Of a stretch of DNA of 64,000 bases, positions 8,474 through 16,824 are shown piece after piece. Below the pieces are notes generated by a model, which had not been told where the DNA came from, made no database searches, and saw only the letters and a list, made by a program, of their open reading frames with translations. Position numbers and translations under genes: made by a program. The stretch spans positions 744,001 to 808,000 of the forward strand of contig OY776489.1 of assembly GCA_963675655.1 (NCBI GenBank), read 5' to 3'. Each line of letters opens with the position of its first letter. The stretch's first letter is position 1. This stretch comes from CAXXOK01 sp963675655 (GTDB lineage Bacteria; Bacillota; Clostridia; Christensenellales; Aristaeellaceae).

Positions 8474-10063
8474 ATGAAGAAAGTCCTGGCTACCATCTTG
8501 GCTCTTTGCCTGCTGTGTACCGCTACGGCAGCATTGGCGACCGCGGAATCCGCCGCTCAGTTGCCCAAGAGCGAAAACCTTTACTTCGACAACGGCCTGG
8601 AAATTACAGGCATGGGCATCCATTTCAACAACTACCCCACCGAGTTTGACGGCTGCTACTACTTCCCCGCCATTCAGGCGCTGACCAACGCAACCATCAA
8701 CATCGACTGGCGCGTAGCAGACAACTACTCCACACAGCTGGCGACCACGCTGGCTTCCGGCGTTCTGCCCGACATCATCGTGCCCGGCGGCGGCGGCAGC
8801 GGCGTTATGAACCTCGTCAGCGAAGGCGCCGCGATCGCGCTGGACGATTACATCGACCTGATCCCCAACATCGTTGCGGCGGTCGGCGAAGACCGTATGG
8901 CAAGCTGGCGTCAGGCTGACGGCCACATCTACACCATCCCCACCATCGTTAACGTTCCCGGCTCCCAGTCCGTGATGATCCGTCAGGATTGGCTGGATCA
9001 GCTGGGCATGGCTGCCCCCACCACGTGGGACGAGTGGGTCGCCATGTGGCGTGCATTCAAAGAAAACGACATGAACGGCAACGGCGATACGACCGATGAA
9101 ATCCCGCTGGCGCTGGAACAGGGCGAAAACGGCGAGCGCTGCATGGCCAGCCTGCTCAACGCTTTCGGCATCAAAGCGTCCAACGATTGCCAGTTCTGCG
9201 TATTGGAAGACGGCACCTACACCATGGTATACGAACATCCCCGTTACCTTGAGTTCCTCCAGGCTGTGCAGGATCTGTACGCCGAAGGTTTGATCGACCC
9301 CGAGTTCGCGACCCGCACGCAGGCCGAACTCTTCACCGTAATGGATAACGGTTTGGTCGGCTCCACCATGACTTGGGCCGAGCGCGCCAAGCTTTCCAGC
9401 TACTCCAACCAGGAAGCTGGCGACGAAGATGCGCTGTGGAACTGTGTTACCCCCATCACCGGCCCTTACGGCGATCAGATGACGCAGGAGCGCAAAGCCG
9501 TAACGTCCGTATGGTGCCTCACCCCGGCAGCCGAAGAAGCCGGCAAGGTGGAAGACATTCTGCGCCTGTTCAACTGGAACTACAGCGAAGAAGGCTTGAA
9601 CCTGTACAACTATGGCATCGAAGGCGAGACCTATGATATGGTCGACGGCGTTGCCGTGCTCAAGCCCGACGTGGTTGCAAACGGCTTTGTAGGCTACCGC
9701 CTGCTGGGCATGGAGTTTGAACCCTTCGGCGGCTGGTGGCAGACCAACGCTTTCATGCAGTGCCTGTTCTCCGGCGCTACAGTGGATGATCTGGATGCGC
9801 CTTCCGCCTCGTTCTACAACGGCCTGGCGGTTGTGAACAACGGCTACTACTACCCGATGCCCCAGACGATGGAAACCGAGGCGTATGTTGAGTTCCGCGC
9901 CGAGTTGATCACCACCGGCGCTTGCACGCTGCGTGACCAGACCATCGCGGGCCAGATGACCATGGACGAATTTACTGCCAAGTACGAGAGCCTGAAAGCC
10001 CAGGGCTTGCAGGATGTCATCGACGAAGGCACCGCCGCTTATGCGTTAATCAGCGGCAACTAA
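8474..10063 (+). CDS. Extracellular sugar-binding protein of ABC importer
   Basis: A 529-residue exported binding protein. The N-terminus MKKVLATILALCLLCTATAA followed by LATAESA is a signal peptide; no clear lipobox is seen (the Cys is preceded by LL rather than a small residue), so it may be released or attached otherwise. The body has the layout of LplA-type binding proteins, including TWDEWVAMWRAFKENDMNGNGDTTDEIPL. It is the last gene of the importer unit, ending at a strong terminator, so it feeds the two preceding permeases. The ligand is unknown; amino-sugar oligosaccharides are suggested by neighbours. Confidence 0.9.
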   Translation: MKKVLATILALCLLCTATAALATAESAAQLPKSENLYFDNGLEITGMGIHFNNYPTEFDGCYYFPAIQALTNATINIDWRVADNYSTQLATTLASGVLPDIIVPGGGGSGVMNLVSEGAAIALDDYIDLIPNIVAAVGEDRMASWRQADGHIYTIPTIVNVPGSQSVMIRQDWLDQLGMAAPTTWDEWVAMWRAFKENDMNGNGDTTDEIPLALEQGENGERCMASLLNAFGIKASNDCQFCVLEDGTYTMVYEHPRYLEFLQAVQDLYAEGLIDPEFATRTQAELFTVMDNGLVGSTMTWAERAKLSSYSNQEAGDEDALWNCVTPITGPYGDQMTQERKAVTSVWCLTPAAEEAGKVEDILRLFNWNYSEEGLNLYNYGIEGETYDMVDGVAVLKPDVVANGFVGYRLLGMEFEPFGGWWQTNAFMQCLFSGATVDDLDAPSASFYNGLAVVNNGYYYPMPQTMETEAYVEFRAELITTGACTLRDQTIAGQMTMDEFTAKYESLKAQGLQDVIDEGTAAYALISGN

Positions 10064-10080
10064 TCACCATTTACAGGCGT

Positions 10081-10114
10081 CGAGGGCTTGGCGAAAGCCA
10101 AGCCCTCGCTTTTT
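10081..10114 (+). terminator. Rho-independent terminator after importer operon
   Basis: A perfect 12-bp stem (CGAGGGCTTGGC at 10081-10092 with its complement at 10097-10108), a GAAA tetraloop and a CTTTTT tail. The next gene starts 17 bases after the tail with its own ribosome site, so partial read-through is possible. Confidence 0.9.
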
Positions 10115-10130
10115 AAGGGAAGGGATCGCC

Positions 10131-11819
10131 ATGCGACTGCCACAGGCCTTTTCCATCCATGGTAACGCCCCCTACGCAATGCGCGAGCTGTCCGGATACC
10201 TACGCCGCATTACAGCGCAGGGTGCGCAGGAAAACGGATACCCCTTTACGCTGGAAGCCACAGGCGGCGAAGGCGAGGAATTCCACCTGAGCGTAACGCC
10301 GGAAGGCGCACACATCCAAAGCCCCTGCCTGCGCGGCGTCGCGTACGGCGTGTATGCGTTTTTGGAGTGGCAATTTTCCTGCCGCTTCTGGGCGGTGGAC
10401 TGTGAAACAGTTCCTTTTATACCGGATGCCGAACTTACTTTGGGGCAGCAGTCCTCCTCGCCGGATTTTGCCTACCGCGAGGTGTACTGGCGCGGCGCGA
10501 CCGATGGCCGCTTTGCCCTGCAATGCCGGTTAAACTCCGCCCGGGCTGCTATTACACCCGGAATGGGCGGTAAAACCATGTTTTACAATTACAGCCACAC
10601 GTTCGAGGTGCTTGTGCCCCCCGAAAAGTGGTTTGACACTCATCCCGAATATTTCAGCCTGGTTGGCGGTAAGCGCAGGCGGGAACACAGCCAGCTCTGC
10701 CTGACCAACCCGGATGTTCTGCGCCTTTGCATTGCGGGGGTGAAGCGCTGGATTGCGGAAAATCCCGACTGCCGCATTTTTTCGGTCGCACAAAACGACT
10801 GGTACGGCAACTGCGAATGTGAAAACTGCCGCGCCATAGACCAGCAGGAGGGCAGCTCCGCCGGAAGCCTGATCGCGTTTGTCAACGCCGTTGCGGATGC
10901 GATTGCCCCGGAGCATCCAAACGTAATGCTGCATACCTTCGCTTACCTGTACAGCCGCAAACCGCCGCGCTATCTGCGCCCGCGCGATAACGTGATCATC
11001 CGCCTATGCGATATTGAGTGCTGCTTCAGCCACCCGATCGGCACCTGCAACCAGGCGATCGACCAGATCAATGTAGAGCAGGGAGCGGCGCAGCATTTTA
11101 AAGTCAGCAGACACGGCTTCGCGGAGGATTTAACCGCCTGGTCCAAGTGCTGTAAACACTTGTATCTATGGGATTACACCACCAATTTCAGCAACTACCT
11201 GCAGCCGTTTCCCAACCTGCAAGTATTAGCGCCGAACCTGCGGTTCTTCCGCAGCTGCGGCGTTCAGGGCGTGTTTGAACAGGGCAATTACTCCCCTGGC
11301 GAAACCAGCGCTTTTGCGCCGCTAAAAATATACCTGCTGGGAAAACTTTTGTGGGATGCGGATGCAGACGTGGAGGAATTGACGGCCTCTTTTGTGAAAG
11401 GATATTATGGGATGACGGCACAACCGGAGATACTAAAATGCCTTACGCTGATGCAAGAAGCAGCGGCGCGCTTTCATATGGGTATTTTCGACCCGCCAAC
11501 GGCCGATTACCTGTCCGAAGAGGTACTAACCCGAGCGGACGAGGCGCTTGAGCGCGCGTTAACGCAAACAGCGGACGAGGCGCACCGTATCCGCATCCGG
11601 CGGGAACGGCTCAGCTTCGCCTACGCCCTGCTGGCCCGCGCCCCGATGGATGCGCCGGGGCGGGCAGCACGCATCGACGCCTTTGAGCAGGAAGCCAAAG
11701 CGCTGGGAATTACTGAGTTGTTTGAGCGGCGGGAGCTGCAAGCATCGTTTGATTGCATGCGCCAGAGCCGCTACACGGTGGACCGCGAAAGCGTCCCCTA
11801 CCGGATGTACCGCCTGTAA
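10131..11819 (+). CDS. DUF4838-domain protein, putative glycoside hydrolase
   Basis: A 562-residue protein of the DUF4838 type. The recognisable core is at about residues 165-390: HPEYFSLVGGKR, LCLTNPDVL, IFSVAQNDWYGNCECENC (a CxCxxC-like cysteine group), LYLWDYTTNFSNYLQPFPN. The N-terminal ~110 residues resemble the small domain that precedes the barrel in GH20-like enzymes, with GVAYGVYAFLEW. No signal peptide is present, so it should act in the cytoplasm on imported material. It sits between an importer operon and an amino-sugar kinase, which fits a hexosaminidase-like role, but catalytic activity for this family is inference on my part. Confidence 0.75.
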   Translation: MRLPQAFSIHGNAPYAMRELSGYLRRITAQGAQENGYPFTLEATGGEGEEFHLSVTPEGAHIQSPCLRGVAYGVYAFLEWQFSCRFWAVDCETVPFIPDAELTLGQQSSSPDFAYREVYWRGATDGRFALQCRLNSARAAITPGMGGKTMFYNYSHTFEVLVPPEKWFDTHPEYFSLVGGKRRREHSQLCLTNPDVLRLCIAGVKRWIAENPDCRIFSVAQNDWYGNCECENCRAIDQQEGSSAGSLIAFVNAVADAIAPEHPNVMLHTFAYLYSRKPPRYLRPRDNVIIRLCDIECCFSHPIGTCNQAIDQINVEQGAAQHFKVSRHGFAEDLTAWSKCCKHLYLWDYTTNFSNYLQPFPNLQVLAPNLRFFRSCGVQGVFEQGNYSPGETSAFAPLKIYLLGKLLWDADADVEELTASFVKGYYGMTAQPEILKCLTLMQEAAARFHMGIFDPPTADYLSEEVLTRADEALERALTQTADEAHRIRIRRERLSFAYALLARAPMDAPGRAARIDAFEQEAKALGITELFERRELQASFDCMRQSRYTVDRESVPYRMYRL

Positions 11820-11912
11820 GCATTCCCGGCAAATTTTCAGGCGTTTCGGCACTTTTGCGGCATTTTACTGCGCTGCACTGCCGGAACGCAACCATGGAAA
11901 GGAAGAAATACC

Positions 11913-12818
11913 ATGCACGATTTTGTGGCGGGCTGGGACGGCGGCGGCACCAAAACCTGCGTTGTCTGCATGTCTGCGGACGGCGTAGCTTTCGAGCGCC
12001 GTACCTTTGGCGCGTTGAACATCAACGGCGCCAGCGAACGAGAAATTTTCTCCTGCGTTTCGCAGGCCGTCTCCTTTATCAACAGTATTCCCGGCCGGTG
12101 TTTGGGCATGGCTATCGCCACAGCAGGTACCAGCAACCCCGCCGCGCAGCAACTGGTAGCGCGCGCACTGCGGGACGCGGGGTATACAGGGCCTTACGAA
12201 ATGCACGGCGATCAGGAAGCGGCGCTATTTGGCGCGGTGGAGGGCGTCGGCGTGGTGCTGGTAGCCGGCACCGGCTCCATCTGCTATGGGCGCAACGAAG
12301 CGGGCGAAACCGCCCGTTGCGGTGGGTACGGCTATCTGGTGGATGACGAGGGCAGCGGCTACGCCATCGGGCGCGATATTCTCACAGCGGTCATCCGTTC
12401 GTTCGATGGCCGAAACGCCCCCACCGCGCTTTCCGCGCTGGTATACGCTGATAAGAAATGGCGGGATATTCCCACGATTATGCACACGCTGTACACCAGC
12501 GAAACGGATAAATCCCGCGTGGCGGCGCTGGCGCCGCTGCTAAAACAGGCAGGCGATGATCCAGCGGCGCTGGCGATTGCGCACAAAGCCGCCACGGAGC
12601 TCACCTGGCTTTGCGCAACTGTGGTACATACGCTTGGCATACCAAAGGCGCAGGTAGCGTTAAGCGGCAGCATCCTGACCCATTTTGAGGGGATTCGCGC
12701 CGAGACGATGCAAACCTTACTGCACGCCTATCCGGAGCTGCGCTTTACCGAGCCGATGCACGATGCGGCTTACGGCGCAGCGCTGATGGCACGTCTTGCA
12801 TATATGCAAAAAGACTGA
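11913..12818 (+). CDS. BadF/BadG-type amino-sugar kinase (GlcNAc/MurNAc kinase-like)
   Basis: A 301-residue ASKHA-fold kinase with the N-terminal phosphate loop AGWDGGGTKTCVVC, the middle loop VLVAGTGSICYGR, the GGYGYLVDDEGSGYAIGRD stretch and a late GSILTHF segment. These are features of the BadF/BadG/BcrA family that includes eukaryotic-type GlcNAc kinase and clostridial MurK, which phosphorylates MurNAc and GlcNAc. A purine-rich site (AAAGGAAG) precedes the ATG. It follows the DUF4838 gene by 93 bases. Given the NamZ-like enzyme in the same cluster, phosphorylation of released amino sugars is the best reading. Confidence 0.85.
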   Translation: MHDFVAGWDGGGTKTCVVCMSADGVAFERRTFGALNINGASEREIFSCVSQAVSFINSIPGRCLGMAIATAGTSNPAAQQLVARALRDAGYTGPYEMHGDQEAALFGAVEGVGVVLVAGTGSICYGRNEAGETARCGGYGYLVDDEGSGYAIGRDILTAVIRSFDGRNAPTALSALVYADKKWRDIPTIMHTLYTSETDKSRVAALAPLLKQAGDDPAALAIAHKAATELTWLCATVVHTLGIPKAQVALSGSILTHFEGIRAETMQTLLHAYPELRFTEPMHDAAYGAALMARLAYMQKD

Positions 12819-12872
12819 AAACATATTTTTCATTGAATTTTTGTTTGAAACGAAGATAAGGAGACCGAACCA

Positions 12873-13679
12873 ATGCGTTTTTTCGTATGCATCAAACAAG
12901 TACCCGCCACAAGCAAGGTACAGGTGGACGAGCAGACCGGGGTGCTCAAGCGCGCGGGTGTTGCCAGCAAAATGAACCCGTACGATCTGTACGCGCTGGA
13001 GGCGGCGCTGCGGCTTAGGGAACTGCACGGCGGCACGGTGACGGTAGGCACCATGGGCCCGCCGCAGGCACAGGCGATTGTGAAAGAAGCCTACTGGATG
13101 GGCGCGGACGAGGGCTATGTGTTCTCCGACCGGCGCCTTGGCGGCGCGGATGTGCTGGCTACCAGCTATACGCTTTCTCAGGCCATCCAGAGCGTGGGCG
13201 ATTTCGACCTCATCCTCTGTGGCAAGCAAACCACCGACGGGGATACCGCACAGGTCGGCCCCGCCATCGCCGAGCACATGGGCATCCCTCACGCGGCGTG
13301 GGTGTCCGGCGTGACCGTGCGGGACGGCGGCGTGGACGTGGAACAGCAGTTGCAGGACGTGGTGGAAACCGTGCACATGCCCTTTCCTTGCCTGATTACC
13401 GTGGAAAAGGATATTTACATGCCGCGCCTGCCTTCGCTCAAGGCGGCTAAAGCAGTCAAGGATAAGCCCGTGCATATGATCGGGCTGGATGCCTTCCCGG
13501 ATACCGACCCCAGCCATTATGGCCTCTCCGGCAGCCCCACGCAGGTGGAGCGCATCTTCCCGCCGCCCTGCGGCGCGGAAAAAGAGGTGTGGACGGGCGA
13601 AGACTGCGCAGAAAGGCTGCATGAAACGCTCATCAAATGGAAGTTTATCGGCGGGGAGGCAACGGCATGGCACAAATAG
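12873..13679 (+). CDS. etfB: Electron transfer flavoprotein beta subunit (LctB-like)
   Basis: A 268-residue EtfB. It begins MRFFVCIKQVPATSKV and carries the flavin/AMP-binding stretch LILCGKQTTDGDTAQVGP near residue 125, the form seen in bifurcating Etfs. It pairs with the downstream EtfA, whose start overlaps its end by 13 bases, and with an FAD-linked lactate dehydrogenase. In Acetobacterium the equivalent LctBCD complex couples lactate oxidation by NAD+ to oxidation of reduced ferredoxin. A strong ribosome site (AAGGAGACC) precedes the ATG; I see no convincing promoter in the 54-base gap before it. Confidence 0.93.
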   Translation: MRFFVCIKQVPATSKVQVDEQTGVLKRAGVASKMNPYDLYALEAALRLRELHGGTVTVGTMGPPQAQAIVKEAYWMGADEGYVFSDRRLGGADVLATSYTLSQAIQSVGDFDLILCGKQTTDGDTAQVGPAIAEHMGIPHAAWVSGVTVRDGGVDVEQQLQDVVETVHMPFPCLITVEKDIYMPRLPSLKAAKAVKDKPVHMIGLDAFPDTDPSHYGLSGSPTQVERIFPPPCGAEKEVWTGEDCAERLHETLIKWKFIGGEATAWHK

Positions 13680-14854
13680 CAATACTGGAGCGCAAGTGCG
13701 ACGGCTGCGGTGCGTGCGTTGCCGCCTGCCCCTTTGGCGCGATTGATATGAAGGACGGAAAACCCGAGTTGAACGCCGCGTGCAAGGTGTGCGGCGTGTG
13801 CGTGAAAGCCTGCTCCAAACAGGCGATCATCCGGCTGGAAACCAAGGTGGACAGCGTGGATAAAAGCCTGTGGAAGGATATCCTCGTGTTTGCGGAAACC
13901 GGCGCGCACGGCCTGCACCCCGTGAGTCTGGAGCTGATCGGCAAGGCGCGGCAATTGGCAGCGCCGGTCGGTTTTGCGGTAAACGCCGTGCTCATTGGCA
14001 GCGGCATAGCGCAGGATGCCGAAGAGCTGCGCCACTACGGCGTACAGACTGTGTATACCTACGACGATCCGCAGCTTGCCTACTTCCGCGCGGATGCGTT
14101 TGCCGCCTGCGCGCAGGACGCGATTAAAGCGCTCAAGCCCAGTGTGGTGCTGGTGGGCGCGACCTCGCTGGGGCGCAGCCTTGCGCCGCGGCTGTCTACA
14201 CGCTTCCATACCGGCCTCACCGCGGACTGCACGTGTCTGGAGCTACGGGAGAATACCGATCTGGTACAGATCCGCCCGGCATTCGGCGGCAATATCATGG
14301 CGCAGATCGTTACCACCAATACTCGCCCGCAGTTTGCCACCGTGCGCTATAAGGTGATGGACGCGCCGACAAGGCAGGAGAAAGCGGCAGGCGCCATCGT
14401 AACGCGGAAAATCCCCAAAGGCGTAACCGCCTCCCCGGTCACCCACGTGCGCACCGTGCCGGTGCCCGCGGGCAAAACCATCTCCGACGCGGAAATCCTC
14501 GTGGTGGGCGGCCGCGGGCTGCAAAAGGAAGCGGATTTGCAGCTGGTGAAAGAGCTGGCGGCACTGCTTGGCGGGGACTGGGCGGTCAGCCGCCCGCTGG
14601 TGGAAAAAGGTTGGGCGGATAATGGGCGGCAGATCGGACTTAGCGGCCGTACGGTGCGCCCGCGGCTCATCATCACCTGCGGGGTCAGCGGCGCAATCCA
14701 GTTTGCCAGCTGTATGAATTGCAGCGATCATATTATCGCCATCAATACCGATGTGAAAGCGCCGATTTTCGATGTGGCGCACGTAGCCATCGTGGGGGAT
14801 TTGTACCCCATTGTACGGGGCTTAATTGCCAAACTGAAGGAGGGCGCGGCATGA
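13667..14854 (+). CDS. etfA: Electron transfer flavoprotein alpha subunit with N-terminal ferredoxin domain (LctC-like)
   Basis: A 395-residue protein. The ATG at 13667 is chosen because GGGGAGG precedes it; an in-frame ATG 30 bases upstream lacks such a site. Residues 1-60 form a ferredoxin domain with two four-cysteine groups, CDGCGACVAACP and CKVCGVCVKAC, enough for two [4Fe-4S] clusters. The rest is EtfA, ending with the FAD-binding region VVGGRGLQ, GLSGRTVRPRLIITCG, SGAIQ and IFDVAHVAIVGDL. The ferredoxin module is expected in Etfs that exchange electrons with ferredoxin. It shares an operon with etfB and the lactate dehydrogenase. Confidence 0.93.
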   Translation: MAQIAILERKCDGCGACVAACPFGAIDMKDGKPELNAACKVCGVCVKACSKQAIIRLETKVDSVDKSLWKDILVFAETGAHGLHPVSLELIGKARQLAAPVGFAVNAVLIGSGIAQDAEELRHYGVQTVYTYDDPQLAYFRADAFAACAQDAIKALKPSVVLVGATSLGRSLAPRLSTRFHTGLTADCTCLELRENTDLVQIRPAFGGNIMAQIVTTNTRPQFATVRYKVMDAPTRQEKAAGAIVTRKIPKGVTASPVTHVRTVPVPAGKTISDAEILVVGGRGLQKEADLQLVKELAALLGGDWAVSRPLVEKGWADNGRQIGLSGRTVRPRLIITCGVSGAIQFASCMNCSDHIIAINTDVKAPIFDVAHVAIVGDLYPIVRGLIAKLKEGAA

Positions 14855-16248
14855 AACCATTCAAGCAAATAGATGCGGCCGACCTCGCGTATTTTGAGGC
14901 GCTGCTGCCCGGACGCGTGTTTTCCGGGGACACGATCAGCGAGGATTACGACCATGACGAGATGACCGAGTACGGGCACTTCCTGCCGGACGTGGTATTG
15001 CAGGCGCTGAGCACGGAGGATGTAGCCAAAGTGCTGGCCTATTGCAACCAGCGCAACATCGCCGTAACCCCGCGCGGGGCGGGCACCGGCTTGTGCGGCG
15101 GGTGCGTGGCTACGCAGGGCGGTGTGATCCTCTCCACCGAGAAGATGAAGAAAGTGCTGGAAGTGGACGAGAAGAACATGACCGCCACAGTGGAGCCGGG
15201 CGTACTGCTGATGGAGTTCCCCAAGGCGCTGGAAGGCACGGGGCTTTTCTACCCGCCCGACCCCGGCGAGAAAACCGCCACCATGGGCGGCAACGCCATG
15301 ACCAACGCGGGCGGCATGCGCGCGGTACGCTACGGCGTAACGCGGGATTATGTGCTGGGCATGGAAGTCGTACTGGCCAGCGGCGAGGTGCTCACCCTCG
15401 GCGGCAAGAACGTGAAGTGTTCCAGCGGCTACAGCCTGGTAGATTTGCTGGTCGGCAGCGAAGGTACGCTGGGCTTTTTAACCAAGCTGACCGTCAAGCT
15501 GATTCCCGAGCCGAAAACCAACCTCTCCCTGCTGATTCCCTTTGACGATCTGGACAAGTGCATCGAGGCGGTGCCCGCGGTGCTGGGCTGCGGATGCGAG
15601 CCGACGGCTGTGGAGTTTATGGAGCGCGCGGTGATCGCCGCCTCGGAAACCTACCTTGGCAAGCAATTTCCGGATACCAGCGCGGACGCGTACCTGCTGG
15701 TGCGGCTGGACGGCGCCAGCGCCGAAGCCTTGCAGCCCGCCGTAGACACTTTAACGGAGCTGTGCCTGTCCGTAGGCGCGCAGGATGTGCTTCTGGCGGA
15801 CACCGACGAGCGCAAGGAGAGCATCTGGAATGCGCGTGGCGCGTTTCTGGAGGCGATCAAGAACGGCACGACCGGTATGGACGAGTGCGACGTAGTCGTA
15901 CCCCGCGACCGGATTGCCGCGTTTGTGGAAAAGAGCATGCAGATCGGCAAAGAGCAGGGCGTGCGCATCTGCTCCTTCGGGCATGCGGGGGACGGCAACC
16001 TGCACATCTACGCCTGCCGGGACAGCCTGACAGATGCGGACTGGCAAACAAAGGTACAAACCGTGATGGACGAGCTGTACACCTCCGCCCAGCAGCTGAG
16101 CGGCGAGGTAAGCGGCGAGCACGGCGTAGGCCATGCCAAGCGGGATTTTCTGCGCCAGTCGCTGGGCGGCACCCAAATCCGCCTGATGCAGGGCATTAAG
16201 CAGGTGTTTGACCCAAACGGGATTTTAAATCCCGGGAAGGTGGTATAG
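14851..16248 (+). CDS. FAD-linked lactate dehydrogenase / glycolate oxidase subunit (LctD-like)
   Basis: A 465-residue FAD-dependent 2-hydroxyacid dehydrogenase of the GlcD/LctD type. The start at 14851 overlaps the etfA stop by 4 bases (ATGA) and follows AAGGAGGGC. The FAD-binding PCMH domain occupies about residues 40-220 (RGAGTGLCGG, GEKTATMGGNAMTNAGG, VKCSSGYSLVDLLVGSEGTLG). The C-terminal part contains the histidine motifs CSFGHAGDGNLHIYACR and GEVSGEHGVGHAK. The gene order etfB-etfA-dehydrogenase matches the bifurcating lactate dehydrogenase of Acetobacterium. Glycolate or another 2-hydroxyacid cannot be excluded. Confidence 0.9.
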   Translation: MKPFKQIDAADLAYFEALLPGRVFSGDTISEDYDHDEMTEYGHFLPDVVLQALSTEDVAKVLAYCNQRNIAVTPRGAGTGLCGGCVATQGGVILSTEKMKKVLEVDEKNMTATVEPGVLLMEFPKALEGTGLFYPPDPGEKTATMGGNAMTNAGGMRAVRYGVTRDYVLGMEVVLASGEVLTLGGKNVKCSSGYSLVDLLVGSEGTLGFLTKLTVKLIPEPKTNLSLLIPFDDLDKCIEAVPAVLGCGCEPTAVEFMERAVIAASETYLGKQFPDTSADAYLLVRLDGASAEALQPAVDTLTELCLSVGAQDVLLADTDERKESIWNARGAFLEAIKNGTTGMDECDVVVPRDRIAAFVEKSMQIGKEQGVRICSFGHAGDGNLHIYACRDSLTDADWQTKVQTVMDELYTSAQQLSGEVSGEHGVGHAKRDFLRQSLGGTQIRLMQGIKQVFDPNGILNPGKVV

Positions 16249-16310
16249 GCAACACTCGCCCTGTAATCTACCGTATAGCAAAGTTCGCCTTTTGGTTACG
16301 CTGTAGCTTT

Positions 16311-16460
16311 GCGCCACATCTTCACGGCAATTGTCTTTACCTCGTTTTAAGATGCGCCAGCCTTTCCATCCATTGCAATTCCTCCCAACCGCTCGTAAAC
16401 GGGTATGTTCCATGCGCGTATGTTTCTAACGTTTCCGGCTTGTTCTTCGTTCTGTAATTG
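16311..16460 (+). repeat. Intergenic repeat unit, copy 1
   Basis: This unit aligns by eye with the copy at 24185-24356. Shared blocks in the same order are ATTGCAAT (16372-16379), GCTCGTAAACG (16391-16401), TCCATGCG (16409-16416) and TATGTTT (16420-16426). Spacing agrees to within one base: 19 versus 20 between the first two blocks and 18 versus 19 between the second and third. The upstream part (CTCGTTTTAAGATGCGCC at 16341-16358) is a diverged form of the core block of the other copies. The orientation is arbitrary and the function unknown. Confidence 0.55.
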
Positions 16461-16531
16461 AAGCCATAGCCGCTTACAAGCGCCGGTCAGCCGTGGAATT
16501 TGGCTGCCATACGCTCTTATCTAAATCCCCA

Positions 16532-16715
16532 GTGAAGGCGCTGGTATACACAGCGCCTTCACAGCAAGCATGCTGGCCGCGTCTTAAAACGCACTGTATC
16601 ATCCCCGTTGTATTGTTTGCCTGCCATCTGTAAATGAGCCACATTCCATACATCCGTACTTTAAACGGACACAGCTTTATCCTCCTCTTCGCTTGAAGGC
16701 TGAAAGCGAATGCAG
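16532..16715 (+). repeat. Intergenic repeat unit, copy 2
   Basis: It opens with a perfect 11-bp stem (GTGAAGGCGCT 16532-16542, complement 16552-16562, loop GGTATACAC). The block GCGCCTTCA (16553) is followed exactly 21 bases later by a 23-base core at 16574-16596 that matches 21 of 23 bases of the core at 24212-24234. Further shared blocks are GTAAAYGAGCCA (16630), GGAC (16667), CTTCGC (16687) and CTGAAAGC (16700). Compensating differences inside stems would indicate a structured RNA; a decayed mobile element is the alternative. Confidence 0.65.
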
Positions 16716-16751
16716 ACAATTTACACCCGTTCAACCGTAGATTCGTTACAC

Positions 16752-16794
16752 AAAAAGCGCAGGCACTTGTTTTTTACAAGTGTCTGCGCTTTTT
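16752..16794. terminator. Bidirectional terminator between convergent genes
   Basis: A 19-bp stem (16752-16770 and 16776-16794) with a single G-T wobble, a TTTTT loop, an A-run on the left and a T-run on the right. It can end the etf/lactate dehydrogenase transcript on the + strand and the GH127 transcript (stop at 16825) on the - strand. Confidence 0.9.
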
Positions 16795-16824
16795 AGGGGT
16801 AGTCTTCTGTCGATTGCTTCGGTT

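Larger units (their letters stand above)
16249..16751. other. Non-coding interval containing two copies of a divergent repeat
   Basis: Between the lactate dehydrogenase stop and the terminator before the GH127 gene there is no open frame with a plausible start and ribosome site. The interval holds two related repeat units, listed separately at 16311-16460 and 16532-16715. It also contains a GCAAAG...CTTTGC inverted repeat near 16279-16312. Confidence 0.6.

Noticed and set aside
8348..9238. A 296-codon - strand frame
   Set aside because: Antisense to the binding-protein gene and rich in valine, histidine and glycine; a shadow frame.
12717..13682. A 321-codon open frame on the - strand
   Set aside because: Antisense to etfB, no ribosome site and no family resemblance.
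16474..16734. An 86-codon - strand frame over repeat copy 2
   Set aside because: No ribosome site, and the similarity with copy 3 is at DNA level with length changes that break the frame.
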